Shown piece after piece: positions 26,965 to 34,542 of a DNA stretch of 64,000 nt. Source of the DNA: an uncultured Marinobacter sp. (GTDB taxonomy: Bacteria; Pseudomonadota; Gammaproteobacteria; Pseudomonadales; Oleiphilaceae); the NCBI RefSeq assembly GCF_946886895.1, contig NZ_CAMPJO010000005.1, positions 62,001 through 126,000 on the forward strand, written 5' to 3'. Under the pieces are notes generated by a model, which was not told the origin of the DNA, ran no database searches, and was given only the letters and a program-made list of their open reading frames with translations. Positions within the stretch are counted from its first letter, which is position 1. The number at the start of each line of letters is the position of its first letter. The translations under genes and the position numbers were made by a program.

Positions 26965-27783
26965 ATGCACCTTGTTTCCTTCGATATTTTCCGAACCCTC
27001 GGCTTTCCCGATACCACCGTGCTCAAGCCGGATCATTTCCTGCGTCACAAGGAGTTGCTGCGGGAGGCGGACTGGGTGCTGTTCCCGGAATACTGGCAGT
27101 TGAATGCCCTGGTTCACGGCCTGAAATGCCGGGTGTTTCCCAGCGTTGCCAGCTACCGCATCGGCCACGACAAAATCGAGATGACCCGGGCTTTCCAGGC
27201 GGTGGCGCCCGAGCATACGCCCTGGACCCTGATCGAAGCCAATGGCCCGGTGGAGCGGCAGATGCTCTGGGACACCATGGCGCATCCGTTTGTCGCCAAA
27301 CTGCCCAAGGCCAGTATGGGGGAAGGCGTCTGGCTGATTGAAACCCGGGAGGATTGGCGGCGCTACTGTGACTGCACCGATGTACTCTACGTCCAGGAGT
27401 ATCTGCCACTGGACCGGGATGCGCGGGTGGTCGTGGTGGGCGACCGGGTGCTGACCGCCTACTGGCGCACGCAGGCAGACCAGGGCTTTTACAACAACCT
27501 TGCCCGGGGTGGCCGCATTGACACCAGTCCGGTCCCGAGCGTAATGACGGATCTCGCCCTGCGGCTGGCCCGGGAGCTGGAGGTGGACCACGCCGGCTTT
27601 GACATTGCGCTGGTGGAGGGTTATCCCTACGTACTGGAATTCAACCGGCTGTTTGGTAACCGGGGGCTTGGTCAGGGCACGGATATGCAAGATGCCATTC
27701 TGGGGTATCTGCGCCGGCAGACGACACCCGAAGACCCGGATGGCCCGGTGGAGCCGACCCCGCTCTGGCCAGTGGCCGTTTGA
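26965..27783 (+). CDS. ATP-grasp domain protein (RimK-like)
   Basis: The 272-residue protein resembles RimK-type ATP-grasp ligases. The N-terminal part (LVSFDIFRTLGFPDTTVLKP) precedes a lid/central region with FVAKLPKASMGEGVWLI and YVQEYLPLDRDARVVVVGD. A C-terminal metal/ATP site shows in GFDIALVEGYPYVLEFNRLFG, where the glutamate and asparagine are in the expected places. Such enzymes join a carboxylate to an amine; the substrates here are unknown. ATG 26965 gives the family-like start; the frame extends back to 26875 but that region overlaps hrpB. Confidence 0.8.
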   Translation: MHLVSFDIFRTLGFPDTTVLKPDHFLRHKELLREADWVLFPEYWQLNALVHGLKCRVFPSVASYRIGHDKIEMTRAFQAVAPEHTPWTLIEANGPVERQMLWDTMAHPFVAKLPKASMGEGVWLIETREDWRRYCDCTDVLYVQEYLPLDRDARVVVVGDRVLTAYWRTQADQGFYNNLARGGRIDTSPVPSVMTDLALRLARELEVDHAGFDIALVEGYPYVLEFNRLFGNRGLGQGTDMQDAILGYLRRQTTPEDPDGPVEPTPLWPVAV

Positions 27784-27837
27784 CCAGAACCGGGCCCGGC
27801 TGGCCGGCCTGGAACCCCGGCCCGTCGTCGATAAGTT

Positions 27838-27867
27838 ATGGGTAGATATGCTCATACCCGGGTGTAA
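27838..27867 (+). CDS. Possible nine-residue leader peptide
   Basis: ATG at 27838 opens a nine-codon frame reading MGRYAHTRV and ending at TAA 27865-27867, exactly across the first two attenuator segments. It contains two arginine codons, one of them AGA, which is rare in DNA of this composition. No good ribosome binding site is visible upstream, so translation is doubtful. If translated, ribosome position would decide which hairpin forms. Confidence 0.25.
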   Translation: MGRYAHTRV

Positions 27868-27896
27868 AAAAAAGCCCGATGATCGCGCCAATTCCC

Positions 27897-27930
27897 GGGT
27901 AGCCCGATTTTCCTGTGCTACCCTTTTTTT
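27897..27930 (+). terminator. Intrinsic terminator inside the decarboxylase leader
   Basis: A 7-base perfect stem GGGTAGC / GCTACCC with a 13-base loop is followed directly by seven T residues (27924-27930). It precedes GAGGAG at about 27950 and the start codon at 27967. Confidence 0.8.
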
Positions 27931-27966
27931 GTGCCCGATGTCCATTGACGAGGAGAACTTCACCGG

Positions 27967-29142
27967 ATGAATCAGGAAGCCAACGCCAACATCGCCGACT
28001 ACTACGACGCCGACACCTTCAAGCGGATCAAATCGTTCGCGGAGACCAAAGAGACTCCGTTCGTGGTCATTGATACCGCCACGATTGACCGCCAGTACGA
28101 CGAGTTGGTGGATGGCTTTCCCTACGCCCGGGTGTACTACGCGGTGAAGGCCAACCCGGCCCCGCAAATCCTGACCATGCTGCGGGACAAGGGCGCGAAT
28201 TTTGACATCGCCTCGGTGTACGAGCTGGACAAGGTGCTGGCCCTGGGTGTCAGCGGTGAGCGTATCAGCTACGGCAACACCATCAAGAAGGCGCGGGACA
28301 TCCGAACCTTCTACGAGAAGGGCGTGCGGCTGTTCGCGACCGACTCCGAGGCGGACTTGCGCAACATTGCCAAGGCGGCGCCGGGCTCGAAGGTGTATGT
28401 GCGTATCCTCACCGAGGGCACGCTGACGGCGGACTGGCCGCTGTCCCGCAAGTTTGGCTGCCAGACCGACATGGCCATGGATCTGCTGATCCTGGCCCGT
28501 GATCTGGGCCTGGTGCCTTATGGTGTCTCCTTCCACGTGGGTTCCCAGCAACGGGAAATCGGTGCCTGGGACGCGGCCCTGAGCAAGGTGAAGGTGATTT
28601 TCGAGCGCCTCAAGGAAGAAGACGGCATCGAACTGAAGATGATCAATATGGGCGGTGGTTTTCCGGCCAATTACATCACCCGTACCAACGAGCTGAAGGT
28701 GTACGCGGAGGAGATTGCCCGGTTCCTGCATGAGGATTTTGGTGCCGACCTGCCGGAGATCATCATTGAGCCGGGTCGTTCACTGATTTCCAACGCCGGG
28801 GTGCTGGTGAGCGAGGTGGTGCTGATTTCCCGGAAGTCCCGTACTGCCCTGCACCGTTGGGTGTTTACCGATGTGGGCAAGTTTTCGGGGCTGATCGAGA
28901 CGCTGGACGAGGCGATCAAGTTTCCGATCTGGACCGAGAAAGTCGGCGAAGGTGAGGACTGTGTGATTGCGGGGCCAACCTGTGACAGCGCGGACATCAT
29001 GTACGAGCATCACAAGTATCCGTTGCCGTTGAATCTGGCCATTGGGGACCGGATGTACTGGCTGTCTACGGGGGCTTATACCACCACGTACAGTGCCATT
29101 GAGTTTAACGGGTTTCCTCCGTTGAAGGATTACTATATCTAG
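27967..29142 (+). CDS. PLP-dependent ornithine (or lysine/ornithine) decarboxylase, alanine-racemase fold
   Basis: This 391-residue cytoplasmic enzyme makes putrescine from ornithine and/or cadaverine from lysine. PLP-lysine is K61 in YYAVKANP, the SFHVGSQ and NMGGGFPANY segments bind cofactor phosphate, EPGRSLISNAG follows, and the active-site cysteine is C339 in GPTCDSAD. Length fits the bacterial short 'type III' group, for example P. aeruginosa SpeC. Ornithine versus lysine preference cannot be decided from sequence. The gene has a strong GAGGAGAAC ribosome site and sits behind the attenuator described above; the second hairpin repeat follows 10 bases after its stop. Confidence 0.92.
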   Translation: MNQEANANIADYYDADTFKRIKSFAETKETPFVVIDTATIDRQYDELVDGFPYARVYYAVKANPAPQILTMLRDKGANFDIASVYELDKVLALGVSGERISYGNTIKKARDIRTFYEKGVRLFATDSEADLRNIAKAAPGSKVYVRILTEGTLTADWPLSRKFGCQTDMAMDLLILARDLGLVPYGVSFHVGSQQREIGAWDAALSKVKVIFERLKEEDGIELKMINMGGGFPANYITRTNELKVYAEEIARFLHEDFGADLPEIIIEPGRSLISNAGVLVSEVVLISRKSRTALHRWVFTDVGKFSGLIETLDEAIKFPIWTEKVGEGEDCVIAGPTCDSADIMYEHHKYPLPLNLAIGDRMYWLSTGAYTTTYSAIEFNGFPPLKDYYI

Positions 29143-29152
29143 TTCGGAGGCT

Positions 29153-29244
29153 GGCCGTGAGGCGGGAGCTTTTTCTTCTGGGAAAAACAACTCGCTTCGC
29201 TCAGACATCTTTTTCCCGGCAGAAAAAGCTCCCGCCCCACGGCC
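29153..29244. repeat. Dispersed hairpin repeat, copy 2
   Basis: Inverted arms of 35 bases (29153-29187 and 29210-29244) around the same 22-base loop as copy 1. The central 56 bases are identical to 156-211. The outer stem sequence is different from copy 1 (GGCCGTGAGGCGGGAGC here) but pairs equally well. It separates the convergent decarboxylase and MFS genes, so it may terminate both. Confidence 0.85.
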
Positions 29245-29299
29245 GTTCTGGCCTCATTCGTGGAGTCCGCGAGAGCGAATTCGTTGTTTTGAAGAAGGA

Positions 29300-30502
29300 T
29301 CAGCTTTCGGGCGGGTCCTTTTTTCGTTTCAGGTTCAGGGTGAATGCCAGGGGGAGAACGAGGACGCTGTAGGCGACGATGGTGAGGATGGCGTGTCGGG
29401 CGTCGCCGGTCCAGTCGGCGATCAGGCCGCCGAGCATGGGGATGGTGAATGCCATGGTGTAGCCGACCAGAAAGGTGCCGGCGGAGAGGCGGCCGGTTTC
29501 TTCGGAGCTGGTGACCAGTGGTGGTACGGCGACCAGCAGGATCAGCAGAATGCCGGCGGTCAGGCTCATGAGTGTGGCGCTGGCGATGGACCACCAGCCG
29601 GTGAAGGCGATGGCGCCGAGGGTGCCGATGATGCTCAGGGTGGCGGTGACGATGATCACGGTGCGGCGGCCGACCCAGACCCGGGCCATTTTGAGCATGA
29701 TCAGGGAGGCGAAGACCTGGGCGATGTTGTACCAGAACAGGGCGTCGGCGAGTTTGTGGAACTGGCCCTGCTGTTCCAGCAGGCTGCCCATGTAGGCGTT
29801 GAGGCCAAAGAACAGGGAGCCGGAGAGGCCCAGTAGCAGGCCGATTCTGACAGTGAGTGGGTTGCGCCAGTCGGGCAGCCAGGCGACTTTACGAACCGGG
29901 CGGGCCCGGTCCCGCTTTGGCAGGAACAGGGCGCCGGCCACCAGCAGGGCTGGTAGCGACCAGGCCAGCAGGGTGGCGCGCCAGCTGTGGTCGAGCAGGG
30001 GCATAAGCACGGGCAGGGTGATGCCGGCGCCGATGAATTCGCCCATCAGCATACCGTTCATGTAGATGGCGGAGCCGAGGGCCAGGTGATGGGGTTCGAG
30101 CCACCGGGGCAGCAGGGCCGGCAGGGCCGGCTGCATCATGGCGACGCCGAAGCCCATGACGGCACTGGCGAGCATCAGGGTGACAGTGTCCGGAACCAGG
30201 CCCCGGCCGGCGGAGCCGATCACCATGATCACCATGGCCAGGGCCAGGGTGTTTCTGGGGCCAATCCGGGAGATCGCCAATGAGCCGGGCATGGAGCCGA
30301 TGGCCAGCATCAGGATGGGCAGGGTTGTCAGGGCGCCGGTGAGGGCCTGGGTCAGTCCCAGCTCGTCGCTGATAAACGGTGCCAGGGGTGGGGCCACCAG
30401 TACCGGTATGCGCAGATAAATGCCAGCCAGCCAAAGCAACACCGCCACCGGCAGCAGCCTGGCTGGCGGTGGCGGTGTGGTTGCGGCCTGGTGTTCAGCC
30501 AC
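29300..30502 (-). CDS. MFS transporter (CynX/NimT-like)
   Basis: A 400-residue major facilitator with 12 transmembrane helices. The N-terminal half resembles the CynX group: NLR-type loop replaced by IYLRIPVLVAPPLAPFISDE, then LTTLPILMLAIGSMPGSLAI and SRIGPRNTLALAM. The direction and substrate are unknown. It starts 11 bases after the stop of the ectoine synthase gene on the same strand, so the two are almost certainly co-transcribed, hinting that it moves the substrate or product of that enzyme. Confidence 0.85.
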   Translation of the reverse strand: MAEHQAATTPPPPARLLPVAVLLWLAGIYLRIPVLVAPPLAPFISDELGLTQALTGALTTLPILMLAIGSMPGSLAISRIGPRNTLALAMVIMVIGSAGRGLVPDTVTLMLASAVMGFGVAMMQPALPALLPRWLEPHHLALGSAIYMNGMLMGEFIGAGITLPVLMPLLDHSWRATLLAWSLPALLVAGALFLPKRDRARPVRKVAWLPDWRNPLTVRIGLLLGLSGSLFFGLNAYMGSLLEQQGQFHKLADALFWYNIAQVFASLIMLKMARVWVGRRTVIIVTATLSIIGTLGAIAFTGWWSIASATLMSLTAGILLILLVAVPPLVTSSEETGRLSAGTFLVGYTMAFTIPMLGGLIADWTGDARHAILTIVAYSVLVLPLAFTLNLKRKKDPPES

Positions 30503-30513
30503 GGCGCAGCAAA

Positions 30514-30909
30514 TCAGTCTTCGCTGGTGTCTGGCAGGTAGGCGCCGTCTTCGTCGTGTACTTCCGCGCCGGTGACCGGTGGGTTGAAGGCACAGATCAG
30601 GCGCATGTCTTCGGTGCCCCCACGGAGGGTGTGAGGGTCATGCTTGTCGAGTGCGTACAGGGTGCCATCGCTGATCTGGTGAGTTTCACCGGTAGCCTTG
30701 TCCAGAATACTGCCGTTTCCCGATACGCAATATACCGCTTCCAAATGGTGTTTATACCAGAGGTTGAGTTCAGCGCCGGCCGGGATGATGGTTTCGTGGA
30801 AGGAGAACCCCATGCCATCTTTCTTCAGCAACATCCGCCGGCTGGTCCAGCCCGGGCCGTGTACTTCGCGTTCGGTACCAATGATGTCTTGCACTCGTAC
30901 GATTTTCAT
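30514..30909 (-). CDS. ectC: Ectoine synthase EctC (orphan, without ectA or ectB)
   Basis: The 131-residue cupin closely follows the EctC pattern: [20 protein letters not shown], then [18 protein letters not shown] and [19 protein letters not shown]. The expected metal ligands are present as E57, Y85 and H93. EctC cyclises N-gamma-acetyl-diaminobutyrate to ectoine. The ATG at 30909 is preferred because GAGGA lies six bases before it; the ATG at 30915 has no spacing. Neither ectA, ectB nor ectD is nearby; instead an MFS gene follows after 11 bases. A segment NLWYKHH replaces the more usual HIHYKNH, so substrate range may differ. Confidence 0.92.
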   Translation of the reverse strand: MKIVRVQDIIGTEREVHGPGWTSRRMLLKKDGMGFSFHETIIPAGAELNLWYKHHLEAVYCVSGNGSILDKATGETHQISDGTLYALDKHDPHTLRGGTEDMRLICAFNPPVTGAEVHDEDGAYLPDTSED

Positions 30910-30959
30910 CCGCATTCCTCATTCTGTGATGGAACAGCCTTTTAGTATAAACATCCCCG

Positions 30960-32390
30960 TCAGGTCCGGTTCAACCGCCAATTGTCATAGGCCGCCATGG
31001 ATCGCTCGATGGCCGCGTTGAATTTCTCCCGCTGGCGCTCATCCGGAGAGCGCCGTTTACGGCACTTGTCAAAGGCTCGCTGGATGTCCTGTCGGCTGAC
31101 TTTGTCAAGGTTTTCAAGCCAATGGTGACCTGCGGGTTCCAGGTCCAGCAAGTCCCGGCCGGCGTGGTTCCGGTGGCTGATGTGCCACCAGTGATTTATT
31201 GCACGTCCTAATACAACATAGCCGAACTGGCTGTCCTGTACAGGTCCGAAGGTGGCGGTTTGCAATCCATCCCGGAGCACGCCGATGTTCAGTGCTGGCA
31301 GGGCGAGCCGGTCACCGTAAAAATAACTGCCGGCGGCGCCGATCAGGCCGCCCACCAGGGCACCGGTGCCCAGGGAAGAGCCGAGAGTCAGGGCATCAAT
31401 GCCCGCGCCGCTCACCGCCCCGGCCCCGAAGCCGGCTGTGGCCAGGTAGCGTTTACTGACCGCCCAGGCCTTGCGGCTGTTTTCGGAGAACAGGTCATGC
31501 TCACTGTGCCATGCCAGTTCGGCTTCCTGGCGGCGAATGCGCTGGTGCTGGTACAGGTGCTCGATGTCCACCCGCAGGCTCTGTTCCCGTTGGCGCTGAT
31601 GGCGATACCAGCTCTGGCGGAGCTGTTCGGCCAATGAGCCATCGCTGGTTTCGGCGGCCTGGCTGGCGGTCAGGGTTCGCTTTTCCCGAAACGACATCAT
31701 GTTCTCAAGGGCTCTGCCAATCAGTGCGGCGGCCTGCCGTCGGCGCCGGTTTTGCTGGTCAGACAGAAAGTGGGTTGCCTGTTCCAGGGGCGATTCCCAG
31801 GCTGGCTCCAGTTGACCAAATGCTCGTAAAAGTCCGAGATGTTGCTCAAAGGGAGCGCGAACGGCATCGAATCTGCGAACAACCTGGAAGAACTGACCCA
31901 GTGCCGCCTGCCAGGTGTCGCTATAGTCCTCGGCGCCGATACTGTTGATCAGCGCGAGGCTCGGCCGGCCGGTCCAGCGCAGGATGGTCATCTCTGCCTC
32001 GTGCTCGGCGCTATAGGGCACCGAGCCATCCACCACATAGATAATGCCGGCGCCGTCCAGCAAGGGCGTCAGCAGCTCGCATTCATCGGTAAACCGGCCG
32101 TCGCCCCGATGCTGAGTCACGAACGATCTTACGGTGTCCGCGTGATCCGATGCTGACACACTGTGGGCTTCCAGCCACTCGAGCACCCGGCGCGGGCGCT
32201 GAAAGCCGGGGGTGTCCACCAGGGTGTACAGGGTTTGTCCGTCTACCTTCAGCGGGTAGGCCTGGTGCTTGCGGGTGGTGCCCGGTTCCAGGGCAATGGC
32301 GATGGCGTCGTTCTGGGACAGAGTGGCCACCACGCTGGATTTGCCCTTGTTCGGGTGTCCGACCACGGCGAAGGTCGGTGCCTGTGTCAT
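30960..32390 (-). CDS. GTPase with DUF3482 domain
   Basis: A 476-residue protein with an N-terminal G domain: P-loop VVGHPNKGKSS (about 9-19), a TRKH segment, DTPGF (G3), and a later NS.GAED region. The C-terminal DUF3482 part includes a glycine-rich hydrophobic stretch (GAGAVSGAGIDALTLGSS) suggesting membrane contact, then a charged tail. It overlaps the DUF2868 gene by 4 bases; the DUF2868/DUF3482 pair is a recurrent unit of unknown function, possibly membrane remodelling or stress. Confidence 0.85.
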   Translation of the reverse strand: MTQAPTFAVVGHPNKGKSSVVATLSQNDAIAIALEPGTTRKHQAYPLKVDGQTLYTLVDTPGFQRPRRVLEWLEAHSVSASDHADTVRSFVTQHRGDGRFTDECELLTPLLDGAGIIYVVDGSVPYSAEHEAEMTILRWTGRPSLALINSIGAEDYSDTWQAALGQFFQVVRRFDAVRAPFEQHLGLLRAFGQLEPAWESPLEQATHFLSDQQNRRRRQAAALIGRALENMMSFREKRTLTASQAAETSDGSLAEQLRQSWYRHQRQREQSLRVDIEHLYQHQRIRRQEAELAWHSEHDLFSENSRKAWAVSKRYLATAGFGAGAVSGAGIDALTLGSSLGTGALVGGLIGAAGSYFYGDRLALPALNIGVLRDGLQTATFGPVQDSQFGYVVLGRAINHWWHISHRNHAGRDLLDLEPAGHHWLENLDKVSRQDIQRAFDKCRKRRSPDERQREKFNAAIERSMAAYDNWRLNRT

Positions 32391-33820
32391 GGGTACTCTC
32401 CGCGGACGGCGTCAGGGGGCTGGCCATGCAGGGGAGGCAGTGACACCCGGACGAAGTCGTTGCTGAACCTTTCGGAGAACCGAAGCCAGGGCTGGATCTG
32501 GTGGGCGTCCGGCTCGCGATTGCTGTCAGCGGCCAGGGGCACCAGGGCGACCTGGGTGCCGCCGGGCCAGAGGTCGCGGGCCGCGTCCAGGAAGTCATGA
32601 AGCTCGCCGGTCGGCGGTTCCCAGCAGCGAGTGAGCAGAATCACGGCGTTATCCCGGGTCTTCAGGTGGTCTGCAATTTGGTTCAGGGTCTGTTCATCGT
32701 CGGTGAGGCTGGCTCTGCCGCCGGCCCGAAGGATCCGTTGTTTGCCGGAACGCAGGGCCTCCGGCAGTTCCGGTTCACCGGCGCCGGCCCAGCACAGCAG
32801 GGTGTCGCTGTCCGGCAGGGGCAACAGGTTGTTGCGGATGCGGGTATCCGGAAGGTCGTCGGCGTCGTTGTGGTCACTGCCGGTGTCCAGGGCCGGCGTT
32901 TCCATGCGGTACAGCAGGGCGTGCATCGCCGGATGACTGTTGAGCAGCCGGCGGGCCCGCTGTCGGATGAGCGCCGTGGCCAGAAGCCACAGCAGCAGAC
33001 GTGGCAGCAGCACCCAGGTGGTCCACAGCATGATGACAAACGGCCACCACTGGCCCCAGAGGGCCGGATCTGCGCTGGCAGTTTCGGTACCGGCCCGGAA
33101 AAACCGGGTGGCTTCGACCAGGGCAAGGTCCGGCAATGCCGAGGGCCATAGCCAGGCCCAGGGCGCGGCGATGATCCGTATCAGTTGCTGGTAGCTGACA
33201 GCCGCCGTTTCCAGGGTCGTGCTCCAGCCGAAGGCCAGGTCCTGTACCACCACCATGGCCAGTAATGTTCCCAGTCCCGAGAGGGCAAAACAAAGGCCAC
33301 CGAGGTGGGCTGCCTTCGCCATCAGCAGCGGGTGCAGTTTTCTAATCACTCCTTGACTCACTCTTTGATTCACCCCGTTGCCCGGACTGGCCGGAAAGCG
33401 TCTTAGTAGCCAGTGCCAGGGTTGCCAGCCGGCCAGTGCCTGCACGCTGGTGAACAGGGCCAGCACCAGCTGCAACAGCACGAAGGCCAGCAACACGGTG
33501 ATGTTGATACGTTGGCCACCGTCATAGAACAGTAGCCCGGTCATGGTGAGCACGCCGATGATCAGTCCCGCCGCGATAAAGCCGACACTGACCCGGCGCC
33601 AGAATCCCAGGGTCTGCTCCGCCGCTGATGGGGTCGCGTCGGGTCCGCTCAGGCGGTTCAGGTGAGTCAGCCAGCGGGCGGCCTCCGGGGCCAGGCCCTG
33701 TTCTCGGCAGACCAGCGCGAACTTGCGGTCCCGGCGGTGGAGAAATGCCGCCGGTTGTGAGTGATCCCGTCGGGCCTGGGCATCAAAACCCAGCAGCAAT
33801 CGGAGGGGGTTATCGGTCAT
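32387..33820 (-). CDS. DUF2868 membrane protein
   Basis: A 477-residue integral membrane protein with hydrophobic helices at about 73-95, 105-130, 175-205 and 275-300, and a cytoplasmic C-terminal domain with QILRAGGRASLTDDEQTLNQ. It matches the DUF2868 family by context and layout. It is coupled by an ATGA overlap to the DUF3482 GTPase downstream, and the two probably act as a membrane complex. No biochemical function is known. Confidence 0.82.
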   Translation of the reverse strand: MTDNPLRLLLGFDAQARRDHSQPAAFLHRRDRKFALVCREQGLAPEAARWLTHLNRLSGPDATPSAAEQTLGFWRRVSVGFIAAGLIIGVLTMTGLLFYDGGQRINITVLLAFVLLQLVLALFTSVQALAGWQPWHWLLRRFPASPGNGVNQRVSQGVIRKLHPLLMAKAAHLGGLCFALSGLGTLLAMVVVQDLAFGWSTTLETAAVSYQQLIRIIAAPWAWLWPSALPDLALVEATRFFRAGTETASADPALWGQWWPFVIMLWTTWVLLPRLLLWLLATALIRQRARRLLNSHPAMHALLYRMETPALDTGSDHNDADDLPDTRIRNNLLPLPDSDTLLCWAGAGEPELPEALRSGKQRILRAGGRASLTDDEQTLNQIADHLKTRDNAVILLTRCWEPPTGELHDFLDAARDLWPGGTQVALVPLAADSNREPDAHQIQPWLRFSERFSNDFVRVSLPPLHGQPPDAVRGEYP

Positions 33821-33908
33821 TCAGAGTCCCGGCTGTTGAATTCGGCCAATCGTGCATTGGTGCTAGGATATAGGGATTCCCGTACCGGATACCAGACAGC
33901 GAGCCCGC

Positions 33909-34271
33909 ATGCCCCAACACCTGATGAACCTGCGCCATGTTCCCGACGACGAAGCCGACGAAATCCGGGCTTTGTTCGAAGCTCACGGTGTGGTCTGGTA
34001 CGAAACACCGCCAAGCCGTTGGGGCATCAGTATGGGCGGTTTCTGGGTGCACGATGATGAAGAAGCTGCCCGGGCCCGGGCGCTGCTTGAGGCCTACCAT
34101 CGGCAGCGTCAGGAAACCCAGCGGCAGACCTATGAAGATCTGCTGGCCCGGGGCGAATCCGGCGGTGTCTGGTTCATGCTCCGGCGTCATCCCGTCAGAA
34201 CCCTGGCCGCCTGCCTGGCCATTCTGGTGATGATGGGTCTGAGCCTGCTGCCGTTTATCCGGATCGGCTAG
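33909..34271 (+). CDS. DUF6164 family small membrane-anchored protein
   Basis: A 120-residue protein with a ferredoxin-like soluble part (LMNLRHVPDDEADEIRALFE, then WYETPPSRWGISMGGFWVHD) and one C-terminal transmembrane helix (about 95-117). The soluble part resembles the widespread DUF6164 family (signal-transducing PII-like fold). It is divergent from the DUF2868 gene by 88 bases. Function unknown. Confidence 0.75.
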   Translation: MPQHLMNLRHVPDDEADEIRALFEAHGVVWYETPPSRWGISMGGFWVHDDEEAARARALLEAYHRQRQETQRQTYEDLLARGESGGVWFMLRRHPVRTLAACLAILVMMGLSLLPFIRIG

Positions 34272-34291
34272 GCTCGGGCTTTTCGCCGGAT

Positions 34292-34328
34292 TGTCCGGTT
34301 TTCCATACAGTGTCCGATAGTCTGGACA
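34292..34328. promoter_or_regulatory. Tandem activator sites upstream of the hydroxybutyrate oligomer hydrolase
   Basis: A perfect TGTCC-N8-GGACA at 34311-34328 is preceded by a degenerate copy TGTCC-N8-ATACA at 34292-34309. The perfect form recurs at 38184-38201, upstream of the TRAP operon. They lie about 140 bases before a sigma-54 promoter, a typical enhancer distance. Confidence 0.7.
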
Positions 34329-34381
34329 TCCTGCCCTGGGCTCATGCTCACTGCTATTTTCCGTTATTTCCCTCTCCAAAC

Positions 34382-34399
34382 TGTCCGGATATCCGGATT
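34382..34399. promoter_or_regulatory. Third, imperfect activator site
   Basis: TGTCC-N8-GGATT, within the palindromic TCCGGATATCCGGA. It lies closer to the promoter than the other two. Confidence 0.5.
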
Positions 34400-34441
34400 T
34401 GTCGCTTCCATTATCTCGCCAAATAATATTTAGTTGTTCAA

Positions 34442-34454
34442 AATCAGTGTGTTA
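34442..34454 (+). promoter_or_regulatory. Possible IHF site
   Basis: AATCAG-TGTG-TTA fits the IHF consensus WATCAR-N4-TTR in an AT-rich stretch between the enhancer sites and the sigma-54 promoter, where DNA bending would be expected. It is very close to the -24 box, so uncertain. Confidence 0.35.
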
Positions 34455-34460
34455 GCCGAT

Positions 34461-34476
34461 TGGCACAGGATCCGCA
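34461..34476 (+). promoter_or_regulatory. Sigma-54 promoter of the hydroxybutyrate oligomer hydrolase gene
   Basis: TGGCACAGGATCCGCA has GG at 34462-34463 and GC at 34474-34475, exactly 10 bases apart as required for -24/-12 elements. Transcription would begin near 34487, about 56 bases before the start codon. Confidence 0.8.
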
Positions 34477-34542
34477 TGGTATCCGAGGGGGTCCGGCTGA
34501 GGGCCTGGCCCGTTCGTCAACAACAACAAACAAGGAACGACC

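Larger units (their letters stand above)
27838..27930 (+). promoter_or_regulatory. Attenuator-like leader of the ornithine/lysine decarboxylase gene
   Basis: Four segments can pair in mutually exclusive ways. GGGTA (27840-27844) pairs with TACCC (27855-27859). TACCCGGG (27855-27862) pairs with CCCGGGTA (27894-27901). GGGTAGC (27897-27903) pairs with GCTACCC (27917-27923), followed by T7. The third is an intrinsic terminator; the second blocks it. Only 36 bases separate the T-run from the start codon, too little for a promoter, so the terminator must be inside the decarboxylase transcript. The inducing signal is unknown. Confidence 0.65.

Noticed and set aside
26800..28731. 643-codon minus-strand frame
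   Set aside because: It covers parts of hrpB, the ATP-grasp gene and the decarboxylase on the opposite strand and shows no domain; all three plus-strand genes have strong motifs.
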